Positions 8,173 through 16,094 are shown, counted from the first letter of the stretch. The stretch: DNA of 64,000 nucleotides from Enterovirga aerilata (GCF_013044135.1 NZ_JABEPP010000001.1:372001-436000); one strand, 5' to 3'. Notes: generated by a model not told the origin, from the letters alone. Made by a program: numbers and translations.

Positions 8173-9102
8173 ATGCCGGAACCGGACGACGAGGCGGTCG
8201 TGGCCGTCCGAGCCTTCACGCGCTTCTATACGCGGCAGACCGAGCTCCTGAACGAGGGGCTGCTCGACAGCGGCTTCTCCCTCGCGGAGGCGCGCGTGCT
8301 CTACGAGCTCGCCAATCGGGACGAGGTTTCGGCCGGCGATCTCGTACGGGATCTCGGCATGGATGCCGGATATCTGAGCCGTATCCTGAAGCGGTTCGAA
8401 TCGGCCGGTCTTCTCTCGCGCTCCGCTGCGCCCGAGGACGGCAGGCGCGCCCGGCTGAGCCTCACGGAGGCGGGGCGTGCCGCCTTCGCGCCGCTCGACC
8501 GCGCATCGCGCGAGCAGGTCCGCAGGCTCATCGGCCCGCTCGCGCCGGCGGAGCGCATGCGGCTCGTGCGCAGGATGGGCGAGATCGAGACGTTGCTCGG
8601 CGGCGGGGACGGGGAGGGAGAGCCGCCCTTCCGCCTGCGCGGACACCGGCCGGGCGACATGGGCTGGATCACGCACCGGCAGGCCGTGCTCTATGCCCGT
8701 GAATACGGCTGGGACGAGACCTTCGAGGCGCTGGTCGCCGAGATCACGGCCGCCTTCATCCGCAACTTCGACCCGGCGCGCGAGCGGTGCTGGATCGCGC
8801 AGCGGCGCGGCGAGGTTCTTGGCTCGGTGTTCTGCGTGCGGGAGAGCGACACGGTCGCGAAGCTCCGGCTCCTCTATGTCGAGCCGGAGGCGCGCGGCCT
8901 CGGCCTCGGCCGCCGCCTCGTCGAGGAATGCATCGGCTTCGCGCGTCACGCGGGCTACCGCACCCTGACACTCTGGACGAATGACATCCTTCTCGCAGCC
9001 CGCAGGATCTATGTCGGGGCCGGTTTCAGGCTGGTCGCCGAGGAGCGCCACCATTCCTTCGGGCACGACCTCGTCGGGCAGTACTGGGAGCTGGCGCTAT
9101 GA
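8173..9102 (+). CDS. MarR regulator fused to a GNAT acetyltransferase
   Basis: A 309-residue two-domain protein. Residues about 10-145 form a MarR winged helix (SLAEARVLYEL, then the recognition region LGMDAGYLSRILKRFE and the wing PEDGRRARLSLTEAG). Residues about 160-309 form a GNAT domain with the acetyl-CoA loop RGLGLGRRL and a C-terminal YVGAGFRL. This helix-turn-helix-GNAT fusion is a known architecture in alphaproteobacteria; the acetyl substrate is unknown. The ATG at 8173 follows a GGAGGG site. A 13-base palindrome lies 40 bases upstream. The stop overlaps the convergent PD-(D/E)XK-HEPN gene by six bases. Confidence 0.9.
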   Translation: MPEPDDEAVVAVRAFTRFYTRQTELLNEGLLDSGFSLAEARVLYELANRDEVSAGDLVRDLGMDAGYLSRILKRFESAGLLSRSAAPEDGRRARLSLTEAGRAAFAPLDRASREQVRRLIGPLAPAERMRLVRRMGEIETLLGGGDGEGEPPFRLRGHRPGDMGWITHRQAVLYAREYGWDETFEALVAEITAAFIRNFDPARERCWIAQRRGEVLGSVFCVRESDTVAKLRLLYVEPEARGLGLGRRLVEECIGFARHAGYRTLTLWTNDILLAARRIYVGAGFRLVAEERHHSFGHDLVGQYWELAL

Positions 9103-9780
9103 GGGCGAGGGACGGAACTCAGCCACGCGGCCGAGTATCTGTTTAAGCGCCTGAACATCGTCCAGATCCGCACGCGAGCTGAAGTCTCCGTGAGCGAGGG
9201 CATTTCGCTTCCGGAGAAGGTCCCGCAGGGACACCACGAGGTCTCCTTCGACGATGCCGAGGGACGTGAGCCACTCGACGATCTGCCACGAAGTCATAGG
9301 CTCGCGAGCCGCAGATGCGGCATCTTCTATTTTGCGACGGGTCGCTGCTTCGAGGAGAGACCAGCCGAGTAGGAAGGCTGCGGACAGATTGCCGGCCTGC
9401 TCGAGCCTGTCGATCTCCTCCTGAACCTCCATCAACTCGGCGTCGGAAGCCGAGCGGATCTCGGCGGGCCTGAGCGTCCATCCTCTTTCGCGAACGAAGT
9501 TCTCCGTGAACACGACCTCCAACGTCCAGTTCGGATGACCGTTGAGCCGGCGCGACACCTCGGCGATGCGCTGGTCGGGCCGGCCTGTCCTCTGGCGCTT
9601 GAGCTCTATCAGAACGCCTTCTCCGTCCTTCAACGCGAGGGCGTCGGGCCTGTAGCCTTGCAGAAAGTCGGGCACGAACTCCGTCGGCGGCTCCACCATG
9701 AACTGAAAGCCCCGCTCCCGATACTTCGCGCCGAGGACTTCCATGATCTCTCGCTCTTGGGAAGCAGACGGCGTAGTCAT
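9097..9780 (-). CDS. PD-(D/E)XK nuclease-like domain fused to a HEPN domain
   Basis: A 227-residue protein I do not recognise as a named gene. The N-terminal half (about 1-105) carries RPD at residues 44-46 and ELK at 59-61 after a glycine turn, the classic PD-(D/E)XK pattern of restriction-like nucleases. The C-terminal half (about 115-225) is helical and contains RNALAH at 192-197, which fits the HEPN ribonuclease motif Rx4-6H with a polar residue after R; LLGWSLLEAATRRK near 137-150 fits the preceding HEPN helix. The start ATG (9780) overlaps the stop of the upstream RusA-like gene as ATGA, so the two are translationally coupled. The pair is less GC-rich than its surroundings. Function unknown; a defence or toxin role is inferred from the two nuclease signatures. 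Confidence 0.75.
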   Translation of the reverse strand: MTTPSASQEREIMEVLGAKYRERGFQFMVEPPTEFVPDFLQGYRPDALALKDGEGVLIELKRQRTGRPDQRIAEVSRRLNGHPNWTLEVVFTENFVRERGWTLRPAEIRSASDAELMEVQEEIDRLEQAGNLSAAFLLGWSLLEAATRRKIEDAASAAREPMTSWQIVEWLTSLGIVEGDLVVSLRDLLRKRNALAHGDFSSRADLDDVQALKQILGRVAEFRPSPS

Positions 9781-10199
9781 GGCAGTTCCTGATGATCGAT
9801 TCCGGCATCCACCCGAACGAGCACGAAAGCGTCGTTCCACAGAAGCGCGTCCGCAAGCTCCGGAGGTGGGTTTTTCATGGCCACTAGAGCCGTAAGATCT
9901 GACTTCCGGATAACGATCTCATCGATCTGTCGGTCGTCAACCCAGATCAGACCATTCAGAGCGTCCAGTATGGGCTTTGCGATATTGTCCGCGTCCAGGG
10001 CGGAAGGACCCTGAGAGAAATAGATGATGGTGACGCGAAGCTGGGTCGTCCAGGCCCATGATCCCGGTGGGAGCTTAGCCAGGGCGGCCACCCGGACACT
10101 GTCTCGCCACCTTGCTCGCGATCGGGCCGAGGCTTGCACCGATGCAGGAATTCCCCGCACTGCGAACGTCAGAGGTAAGTCTGGCTCGAGCTGTGGCAC
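9777..10199 (-). CDS. RusA-family Holliday junction resolvase-like nuclease
   Basis: A 140-residue protein of the RusA fold. The signature LDADNIAKPILDALNG (from residue 68) followed by VDDRQI keeps the acidic residues D69, D71 and D88/D89 plus K75, matching the catalytic set of E. coli RusA (D70, D72, D91, K76). RusA cuts four-way DNA junctions. The proposed start is a GTG at 10199 with only a weak ribosome site, so the exact N-terminus is uncertain. RusA genes are usually phage-borne, but no other phage gene is present. It is the first gene of a two-gene operon with the PD-(D/E)XK-HEPN protein. Bases 9841-9960 are 53% G+C (64 of 120). Confidence 0.82.
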   Translation of the reverse strand: MPQLEPDLPLTFAVRGIPASVQASARSRARWRDSVRVAALAKLPPGSWAWTTQLRVTIIYFSQGPSALDADNIAKPILDALNGLIWVDDRQIDEIVIRKSDLTALVAMKNPPPELADALLWNDAFVLVRVDAGIDHQELP

Positions 10200-10247
10200 G
10201 GCTCGGCAGCTCAGGGGTAAAAGTAGGCCTCCAATCGAGACCTCGCC

Positions 10248-11657
10248 TCAGTGGGCGAGGCTCTTGTTGATCTCGTCCACCATCTTCTTCGCGTCGCCGA
10301 AGAGCATCATGGTGTTGTCGTTGAAGAAGAGCGGGTTCTCGACGCCGGCATAGCCCGAGCCCATGCCGCGCTTGATGAAGAGCACCGTCTTCGCCTTCTC
10401 GACGTCCAGGATGGGCATGCCGAAGATCGGCGAGGAGGGGTCGGTCTTGGCCGACGGGTTGGTGACGTCGTTCGCGCCGATCACGAAGGCGACGTCCGCC
10501 TGCGGGAACTCGCCGTTGATGTCCTCGAGCTCGAACACCTCGTCATAGGGGACGTTCGCTTCCGCGAGCAGCACGTTCATGTGGCCAGGCATGCGGCCCG
10601 CGACCGGGTGGATGGCGTATTTGACCTCGACGCCCTCCTTCTTGAGGTTGTCGGCCATCTCGCGCAGCGCATGCTGCGCCTGGGCGACCGCCATGCCGTA
10701 GCCCGGCACGATGATCACCTTGGCGGCGTTCTTCATGATGAAGGCCGCATCGTCCGCCGAGCCCTGCTTGACCGGCCGGGTCTCGGCCGCGCCGGCAGCC
10801 GGGCCCGCCGTCTCGCCGCCGAACCCGCCGAGGATGACCGAGATGAAGCTGCGGTTCATCCCCTTGCACATGATGTAGGACAGGATCGCGCCCGACGAGC
10901 CGACCAGGGCCCCCGTGATGATCAGAGCCATGTTGTGCAGGGTGAAGCCGATGCCGGCCGCGGCCCAGCCCGAATAGGAGTTGAGCATCGACACGACGAC
11001 AGGCATGTCCGCGCCGCCGATCGGGATGATGAGCGTCACGCCGAGCACGAACGAGACGAGCACGATCAGCCAGAAGGCGAGGTGGCTCTCCGTCCGGATC
11101 AGCACCACGACGAGGACCAGCAGCAGGACGGCGAGCCCGATATTCAGGGCGTGCCGCTGCGGCAGGATGATGGGCTTGCCCGACATGCGCCCGTCGAGCT
11201 TCAGGAAGGCGATCACCGAGCCCGTGAAGGTCAGGGCGCCGATCGCCACTCCCAGCGCCATCTCGAAGAGCGAGGCGCCGTAGATCCGCCCCGAGACCGG
11301 GTTGACGATGCCGAAGGCCTGCGGCGCGTAGAGCGCACCGGCCGCGACCAGCACCGCCGCGAGACCGACGAGCGAGTGGAAGGCCGCCACGAGCTGCGGC
11401 ATCGCGGTCATCGGGACGCGCTTGGCGACGACCGCGCCGATGCCGCCGCCGATGCCGAGCGCGAGGATCACGAGGATCCAGGCGACCGCGCCGGAAGGCG
11501 GATGGCCGGCGAGGGTCGTCACGACCGCGATCCCCATGCCGACCATGCCGAACAGGTTGCCCTGCCGTGACGTGGTCGGGTGGGAGAGGCCCCGCAGCGC
11601 CAGGACGAAGAGGACGCCGGAGACGAGGTAGAGAAGGGCGGAGAGGTTCGGCGACAT
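10248..11657 (-). CDS. pntB: NAD(P) transhydrogenase subunit beta
   Basis: A 469-residue proton-translocating transhydrogenase beta subunit. The N-terminal part (about 1-260) is a multi-span membrane domain; the C-terminal domain III (about 290-469) binds NADP(H) and carries GYGMAVAQAQHAL and HPVAGRMPGHMNVLLAEA. With PntAA and PntAB it uses the proton gradient to make NADPH from NADH. It is the last gene of the minus-strand order pntAA-pntAB-pntB, eight bases after pntAB. Downstream lies the unrelated RusA operon on the same strand, 48 bases away. Confidence 0.96.
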   Translation of the reverse strand: MSPNLSALLYLVSGVLFVLALRGLSHPTTSRQGNLFGMVGMGIAVVTTLAGHPPSGAVAWILVILALGIGGGIGAVVAKRVPMTAMPQLVAAFHSLVGLAAVLVAAGALYAPQAFGIVNPVSGRIYGASLFEMALGVAIGALTFTGSVIAFLKLDGRMSGKPIILPQRHALNIGLAVLLLVLVVVLIRTESHLAFWLIVLVSFVLGVTLIIPIGGADMPVVVSMLNSYSGWAAAGIGFTLHNMALIITGALVGSSGAILSYIMCKGMNRSFISVILGGFGGETAGPAAGAAETRPVKQGSADDAAFIMKNAAKVIIVPGYGMAVAQAQHALREMADNLKKEGVEVKYAIHPVAGRMPGHMNVLLAEANVPYDEVFELEDINGEFPQADVAFVIGANDVTNPSAKTDPSSPIFGMPILDVEKAKTVLFIKRGMGSGYAGVENPLFFNDNTMMLFGDAKKMVDEINKSLAH

Positions 11658-11665
11658 GGGGAACC

Positions 11666-12109
11666 TCAGCCCTTCTTGCGGTACATGGCGAGCATCCGCT
11701 GGGTGACCAGGAAGCCGCCGAAGATGTTGATGGAGGCGAGGATCACGGCAATGAAGCCGAAGATCCGCGCCCAGGTCGTGCCCGATCCCAGCATCGGGGC
11801 CGCGGCCACGCCGACGGAGAGCAGGCCGCCGACCACGATCACGGAGGAGATCGCGTTCGTCACCGACATGAGCGGCGTGTGCAGCGCCGGCGTCACGGAC
11901 CAGACGACGTAGTAGCCGACGAAGACCGCGAGCACGAAGACGGCCAGCTCGAACACGACCGGGTCGACATGGCCGCCGGTGGCGGCGCTTGCGGCGGCGG
12001 AGAGGGAGCGGATCTGGTCGAGATAGCCCTGCGTTGCCTCGGCCGCCTGCCGGGCGGCGGCCGCGGAGGCGCGGGCGCTCTCGAGGGCCTGTTGGTCGGT
12101 CACAGCCAT
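11666..12109 (-). CDS. pntAB: NAD(P) transhydrogenase subunit alpha, membrane part
   Basis: A 147-residue subunit corresponding to the membrane end of the alpha chain, which in many alphaproteobacteria is split from the NAD-binding part. It has a hydrophilic N-terminal segment (about 1-45) and three to four transmembrane helices with [20 protein letters not shown] and [16 protein letters not shown], both diagnostic. The ATG at 12109 follows GGAGGTCCCGAC, a strong site; a longer reading back to 12169 runs into the palindromic repeat and is rejected. The 186-base gap to pntAA holds a pair of inverted repeats. Confidence 0.94.
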   Translation of the reverse strand: MAVTDQQALESARASAAAARQAAEATQGYLDQIRSLSAAASAATGGHVDPVVFELAVFVLAVFVGYYVVWSVTPALHTPLMSVTNAISSVIVVGGLLSVGVAAAPMLGSGTTWARIFGFIAVILASINIFGGFLVTQRMLAMYRKKG

Positions 12110-12137
12110 GTCGGGACCTCCGGAAAAATCGCGGGTC

Positions 12138-12262
12138 CCTTCTCCCCTTGCGGGAGAAGGTGTCGGCACGAAGCGACGACGGATGAGGGGGTGGTCGGGT
12201 GCGTACCCCTCATCCGGCCCTCGCTGACGCGAGGGCCGCCTTCTCCCGCAAGGGGAGAAGGG
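12138..12262. repeat. Pair of inverted REP-like palindromes inside the pnt operon
   Basis: Bases 12138-12160 and 12240-12262 are inverted copies of the same CCTTCTCCC...GGGAGAAGG palindrome, each able to fold alone. Their inner flanks GGATGAGGGG (from 12181) and CCCCTCATCC (from 12206) are also complementary. A further short hairpin (GGCCCTCG...CGAGGGCC) lies at about 12216-12237. The whole block is therefore either two separate hairpins or one long one. This matches the general form of rhizobial intergenic palindromic elements. Placed between pntAA and pntAB, it could stabilise or attenuate the polycistronic message. Confidence 0.8.
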
Positions 12263-12295
12263 GCGCGAGCTGGAGGGGTCGCCTGCACGATGGTT

Positions 12296-13510
12296 CTACA
12301 GCGTCACGGCGTCTTCTCGGGACGGCGCTTCGGCTCCAGCCGGGGCGGTCGCGACCGCCGGCTGCGAGGCCGTCTGCTGGGCGGCGGTGCCGAACAGCGG
12401 ATGCACGATCTGCCCGTCGCGGGTCAGCAGCGTCGCCTTCACGAGCTCGTCGTCCCAGTTCACGGCAAGGCTCTTCGACGCCTTGTCGACCAGCGTCTCG
12501 ACGAAGGCGTAGAGGTTGCGCGCATAGAGGCTCGAGGCCGTCGCGGCGAGCCGGCCGACATTCGAGTAGCCGACGATCTTCACGCCGTTGGCGGTCGTGA
12601 CGAGCTCGTCCGCCTTGGCGCCGTCGACGTTGCCGCCGCGCTCGACCGCGAGATCGACGAGCACCGAGCCGGGTTTCATCGAGGCGATCATCTCGCCGGA
12701 GACGAGCTTCGGCGCGGGCCGGCCCGGGATGAGGGCCGTCGTGATGACGATGTCCTGCTTGGCGATATGGGAGGCGACGAGCTCGGCCTGCTTACGGCGG
12801 TACTCGGCCGACATCTCCTTGGCGTAACCGCCGGCCGTCTCGGCCTGGCGGAACTCCTCGTCCTCGACAGCGATGAACTTGGCGCCGAGCGACTCGACCT
12901 GCTCCTTGGCGGCCGGCCGGACGTCGGTCGCGGTCACGACCGCGCCGAGGCGGCGCGCGGTCGCGATCGCCTGCAGGCCGGCCACTCCCGCGCCCATGAC
13001 GAAGATGCGCGCAGCCGGGACGGTCCCGGCCGCGGTCATCATCATGGGGAGCGCGCGGCCGTATTCGGCGGCGGCGTCGATCACGGCCCGGTAGCCGGCG
13101 AGGTTCGCCTGGCTGGACAGCACGTCCATCACCTGGGCGCGGGTGATGCGCGGCATCAGCTCCATCGCGAAGGCGGCGACGCGGGCCTCGGCCGCGGCCC
13201 GGAGCGCCGCCTCGTTGCCGTGCGGGTCCATGATCGCGATGACGAGCGCGCCCGGCTTGCAGGCGGCGAGCTCCGCCGGGCTCGGACGGCGGACCTTCAG
13301 GACGATGTCGGCCTCGCGCGCCGCGGACGCCGCGTCGGGCGCGATGCCGGCACCCGCCGCCTCGAACTCGGCATCCGGGACGCCGGCCGCGGTGCCGGCA
13401 CCGGCCTGGACGACGACGCTCGCCCCGAGGCCGAGATATTTCTTCACCGTCTCGGGCACCGCCGCAACGCGCGTCTCCGACGGCGCGTCGGACAGGACAG
13501 CGATCCGCAT
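12296..13510 (-). CDS. pntAA: NAD(P) transhydrogenase subunit alpha, NAD-binding part
   Basis: A 404-residue soluble domain I of transhydrogenase. It binds NAD(H) through FVMGAGVAGLQAIATARRLG (about residues 169-188) and carries the alanine-dehydrogenase-like start RIAVLSDAPSETRVAAVPE and the mobile-loop region ERGGNVDGAKAD. It transfers hydride to domain III of PntB. The C-terminal 35 residues are an A/T/P-rich tail with no domain. It is the first pnt gene, preceded by a 58-base gap containing a perfect 16-base palindrome. Confidence 0.95.
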   Translation of the reverse strand: MRIAVLSDAPSETRVAAVPETVKKYLGLGASVVVQAGAGTAAGVPDAEFEAAGAGIAPDAASAAREADIVLKVRRPSPAELAACKPGALVIAIMDPHGNEAALRAAAEARVAAFAMELMPRITRAQVMDVLSSQANLAGYRAVIDAAAEYGRALPMMMTAAGTVPAARIFVMGAGVAGLQAIATARRLGAVVTATDVRPAAKEQVESLGAKFIAVEDEEFRQAETAGGYAKEMSAEYRRKQAELVASHIAKQDIVITTALIPGRPAPKLVSGEMIASMKPGSVLVDLAVERGGNVDGAKADELVTTANGVKIVGYSNVGRLAATASSLYARNLYAFVETLVDKASKSLAVNWDDELVKATLLTRDGQIVHPLFGTAAQQTASQPAVATAPAGAEAPSREDAVTL

Positions 13511-13549
13511 TTCCGTCCCCTTCGTCTTTGTCGGCGGGCTGACCGGAGC

Positions 13550-13565
13550 CCTTAAGGCCTTAAGG
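13550..13565. repeat. Perfect 16-base palindrome upstream of pntAA
   Basis: CCTTAAGGCCTTAAGG reads the same on both strands. It lies 40 bases before the pntAA start and just after the end of the oxidase subunit IV gene. It may be an operator for pnt transcription or a boundary element; nothing in the sequence identifies the binding protein. Confidence 0.5.
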
Positions 13566-13568
13566 CGG

Positions 13569-13859
13569 TCAGTAGAGGAGAAGCATGAGCAGGAGGATCG
13601 CCATCACGACCGCTCCGGGACGCCACGACAGCGATGTCGAGAACAGGCCGACCGCGGCCGCGACATGGGCGAGCACGATCATGACGATCGCCGAGACCCA
13701 GCCGCCCTTGACCCCGCCGACCGCAAGCGCCGTCACGATCGACGCGGCGAAGACGGTCCCGACCGCCGTGAAATGCGTGAAGGCGTTGTAGGTGGCCTCG
13801 TGCGCCCGCGCGTCCATGTCCGGGCTGTACAGCCGCTCGGCGTTGCCGGTCTCCGCCAT
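13569..13859 (-). CDS. aa3-type cytochrome c oxidase subunit IV-like protein
   Basis: A 96-residue protein of the bacterial aa3 oxidase subunit IV family. The diagnostic N-terminal motif is DMDARAHEATYNAF, followed by the start of a transmembrane segment (HFTAVGTVFAAS); a second and third hydrophobic stretch complete the protein. The usual family member is about 50-60 residues with one helix, so this one has an extended C-terminus. It may associate with the terminal oxidase or simply share the motif. The ATG at 13859 follows AGAGGAAGACG. It lies upstream of the transhydrogenase operon on the same strand, a common arrangement in Rhizobiales. Confidence 0.85.
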   Translation of the reverse strand: MAETGNAERLYSPDMDARAHEATYNAFTHFTAVGTVFAASIVTALAVGGVKGGWVSAIVMIVLAHVAAAVGLFSTSLSWRPGAVVMAILLLMLLLY

Positions 13860-13937
13860 CGTCTTCCTCTTCAACGACCCTGGCCCGTCTCGTAGCCGAA
13901 GGTCCGGGACGCCGCAATCGTGGCGTGCCGGCTCCCG

Positions 13938-15299
13938 TCAGGCGGCGGCGGGGAGCCCGACGCGCTCGAGGGCGGCCTTCTGGCGTGCGGCGAGCGTCTC
14001 GATCGCGAAGCCCTCGATCTCCGACTGGAACAGGCGGTGGAAGTTCAGCTCGGCGTTGAGGTGCAGGAACACCGCGCCGAGCCCGACCGCCGCGCGGTCC
14101 ATGAACACGAATTCGCGCGGCACCGTCACGGGCCCCTTCTCGCGCAGCGCCATGTGGACCCGATACGCTTCGCGGCGTCCGTATTCGGACGGCTTCACGC
14201 CGTCCGCAATGGTGCGGACGCGATCCTCGAGCAACGGCCCGTAGATGAAGCGGGCCCAGATGTTCAGCGTGTCGATCAGATCGGGAGTAAGCCGGCGGAA
14301 GCCCCAGGTCTCGTAGGCATGGACCATGCGGGCGCGGTCGTCGTGCAGGAGTCCGAGATAGAGGTCCACCACGCCCGCCAGGAAGCGCGGCGGGAAGATG
14401 CGGACGCAGCCGTAATCGAGAAGGTTGATGCCGGCGGGCTCGCCGCCCTCGGAGAACACCGTGTAGTTCCCCAGATGCGGGTCGCCATGGATGATTCCGA
14501 GATCGGCGACGGGGTGCCACCAGGCCTTGAACATCGCGATCGCGAGGCGGTTGCGGATCTCGACCGGGGCGTCCTTGAAGGTGAGGATCTTCGCGCCGTC
14601 CAGCCAGCCGAGGGTCAGGAGGCGGCGGGTCGAGAGCTCGGGGAACACCTCCGGGACGCGCACCTCGCCGATGCCGTCCAGCGCCTCGCGGTAGATGGCG
14701 GCGTTCTTGGCCTCGTGCGTGTAGTCGAGCTCCTCGCGCACGCGCGCCCCGATCTCCTTGGCGATCTCGCGCGTGTCGATGGCGGCATCCATGCGCCGAT
14801 GCAGCGCGAAGACGAGCCCGAGCTGCCTGAGGTCGGCTTCGACGGCCGACTGCATGTCCGGATACTGGAGCTTGCAGGCAAGCGCCCGGCCCTCATGTGT
14901 GGTGGCGCGGTGCACCTGGCCGAGCGAGGCGGCCGCCGCGGGCTTCAGGTCGAAGGAGCCGAAGCGGCTGCGCCAGTCGGGTCCGAGCTCGCTCATCATG
15001 CGGCGGTTCACGAAGGCCGCGCCCATCGGGGGCGCCTCGCTTTGCAGCTTCGACAGCTCGGCCGCGTATTCGGGCGGAACCAGGTCCGGGACGGTGGCGA
15101 GCAGCTGCGCCACCTTCATGATCGGGCCCTTCAGGCCGCCGAGGGCGGAGGCGAGCGCGGCCGCGTTCGAGGCGTCGGCGCCGTCGCGACCGAGCAGGCG
15201 CTGCCCGGCGATGCGCGCCGCCACCCCGCCGACATTCGCTCCCACCCGCGCATAGCGCGCGGCACGGGCGGAGAAACGGTTCGCTTCGCGATCTGACAT
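13938..15299 (-). CDS. ABC1/AarF family atypical kinase
   Basis: A 453-residue UbiB/COQ8-like protein kinase-fold protein. The N-terminal signature is K62-V-A-Q65 (KxAQ rather than the usual KxGQ), followed by AAAASLGQVHRA, ALACKLQYP, the catalytic-loop HGDPHLGNY from H271 and LLDYGC as the metal-binding loop. These kinase-like proteins act as ATPases that support lipid and quinone metabolism rather than phosphorylating proteins. A canonical UbiB with KxGQ is encoded at 28112, so this is a paralogue with a probably different substrate. It is transcribed towards the oxidase subunit IV gene. Confidence 0.88.
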   Translation of the reverse strand: MSDREANRFSARAARYARVGANVGGVAARIAGQRLLGRDGADASNAAALASALGGLKGPIMKVAQLLATVPDLVPPEYAAELSKLQSEAPPMGAAFVNRRMMSELGPDWRSRFGSFDLKPAAAASLGQVHRATTHEGRALACKLQYPDMQSAVEADLRQLGLVFALHRRMDAAIDTREIAKEIGARVREELDYTHEAKNAAIYREALDGIGEVRVPEVFPELSTRRLLTLGWLDGAKILTFKDAPVEIRNRLAIAMFKAWWHPVADLGIIHGDPHLGNYTVFSEGGEPAGINLLDYGCVRIFPPRFLAGVVDLYLGLLHDDRARMVHAYETWGFRRLTPDLIDTLNIWARFIYGPLLEDRVRTIADGVKPSEYGRREAYRVHMALREKGPVTVPREFVFMDRAAVGLGAVFLHLNAELNFHRLFQSEIEGFAIETLAARQKAALERVGLPAAA

Positions 15300-15373
15300 G
15301 CGGGGGAGAGACTCGAGAAGACGGGCTCCTCATATGGGTCGCCCGGCGCCGGATGCTACGGCGCCCACGGTTC

Positions 15374-15402
15374 TTGGAGAGGCGGACAAGTAGAGTTATA
15401 AC
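15374..15402 (+). promoter_or_regulatory. Probable promoter of the AbrB-Doc module, with operator palindrome
   Basis: TTGGAG at 15374-15379 and TATAAC at 15397-15402 are separated by exactly 17 bases, a good sigma-70-type match. The -10 box is part of the perfect palindrome GTTATAAC (15395-15402), a likely site for autorepression by the AbrB-type antitoxin. The start codon follows 24 bases later with a GGAGG ribosome site. Confidence 0.6.
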
Positions 15403-15425
15403 GCTTGTACGAACCGGAGGCGCTC

Positions 15426-15695
15426 ATGACGGCTCACGACAAGGACCTGGCGAGCGGCCCAGTCCAGGCTGCCCCTGCCGCAAAGGTGGTCGCTATCGGC
15501 AACTCGCACGGGATCGTCCTCGGGAAGGAGATCCTGGCGAAGCTCAATGTCGGGCGCGGGGATCTTCTCTATCTGGTCGAGGCTCCGGACGGGTTCCTGC
15601 TGACGCCCTACGATCCGAAGATTACCGAGCAAGTGGAGGCGGGGAAGCGCTTCATGCGCCGCTACCGGGACACGTTCCGGGCGCTTGCGAAGTGA
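15426..15695 (+). CDS. AbrB/MazE-type antitoxin of a Doc toxin
   Basis: An 89-residue DNA-binding antitoxin. The core from about residue 19 to 65 (KVVAIGNSHGIVLGKEIL, then LNVGRGDLLYLVE and GFLLTPYD) is a SpoVT/AbrB swapped-hairpin domain. The C-terminal tail (about 66-89) is the region expected to wrap the toxin. The first 18 residues are an extension rich in A and D. An ideal GGAGG ribosome site precedes the ATG. The toxin gene starts nine bases after the stop. AbrB-Doc pairing is a known alternative to Phd-Doc. Confidence 0.9.
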   Translation: MTAHDKDLASGPVQAAPAAKVVAIGNSHGIVLGKEILAKLNVGRGDLLYLVEAPDGFLLTPYDPKITEQVEAGKRFMRRYRDTFRALAK

Positions 15696-15704
15696 TCGCG
15701 TCTC

Positions 15705-16094
15705 GTGCGCGCGATCGTCTGGATCGAGAAGAAGGCTCTCCTCCTGCTTCATAACATCAGCCTCGCCGAGCACGGCGGCTCGTCCGGATTACGGGACGAG
15801 GGTCTGCTCGACTCGTCGCTCGCGCGTCCCCAGAACCTGGCCGCTTACGGCGAGCCGGACCTCGCCGCGTTCGCCGCCAGCTACGGCTATAGGTTGGCGA
15901 ACAACCATCCCTTCATCGACGGAAACAAGCGCGCCGCCTTCCTTGGGATCGGCCTCTGCCTGGACCTGAACGGGATGGTTCTCGACGTGGACCAGCCGGA
16001 GGCGATCGCCACCGTTCTGGCCCTGGCCGCGGGAGAGCTGGGCGAGGACGAACTTGCGGCTTGGATCAGGGATCACGCCGTCCCGGTCGATTGA
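15705..16094 (+). CDS. doc: Doc-type (death-on-curing, Fic fold) toxin
   Basis: A 129-residue toxin of the Doc family. The Fic motif is HPFIDGNKR at residues 68-76, intact, including the catalytic histidine and the lysine that reorients ATP so that Doc phosphorylates EF-Tu. The N-terminal half shows LAEHGGSSGLRDEGLLDSSLARPQN in two conserved blocks. The start is a GTG nine bases after the antitoxin stop. The 3' end overlaps the convergent flavoprotein gene by 22 bases. All key residues are present, so the toxin looks active. Confidence 0.93.
   Translation: MRAIVWIEKKALLLLHNISLAEHGGSSGLRDEGLLDSSLARPQNLAAYGEPDLAAFAASYGYRLANNHPFIDGNKRAAFLGIGLCLDLNGMVLDVDQPEAIATVLALAAGELGEDELAAWIRDHAVPVD

Noticed and set aside
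12110..12169. N-terminal extension of pntAB up to 12169
   Set aside because: The extra residues come from the palindromic repeat; the ATG at 12109 has a perfect ribosome site.
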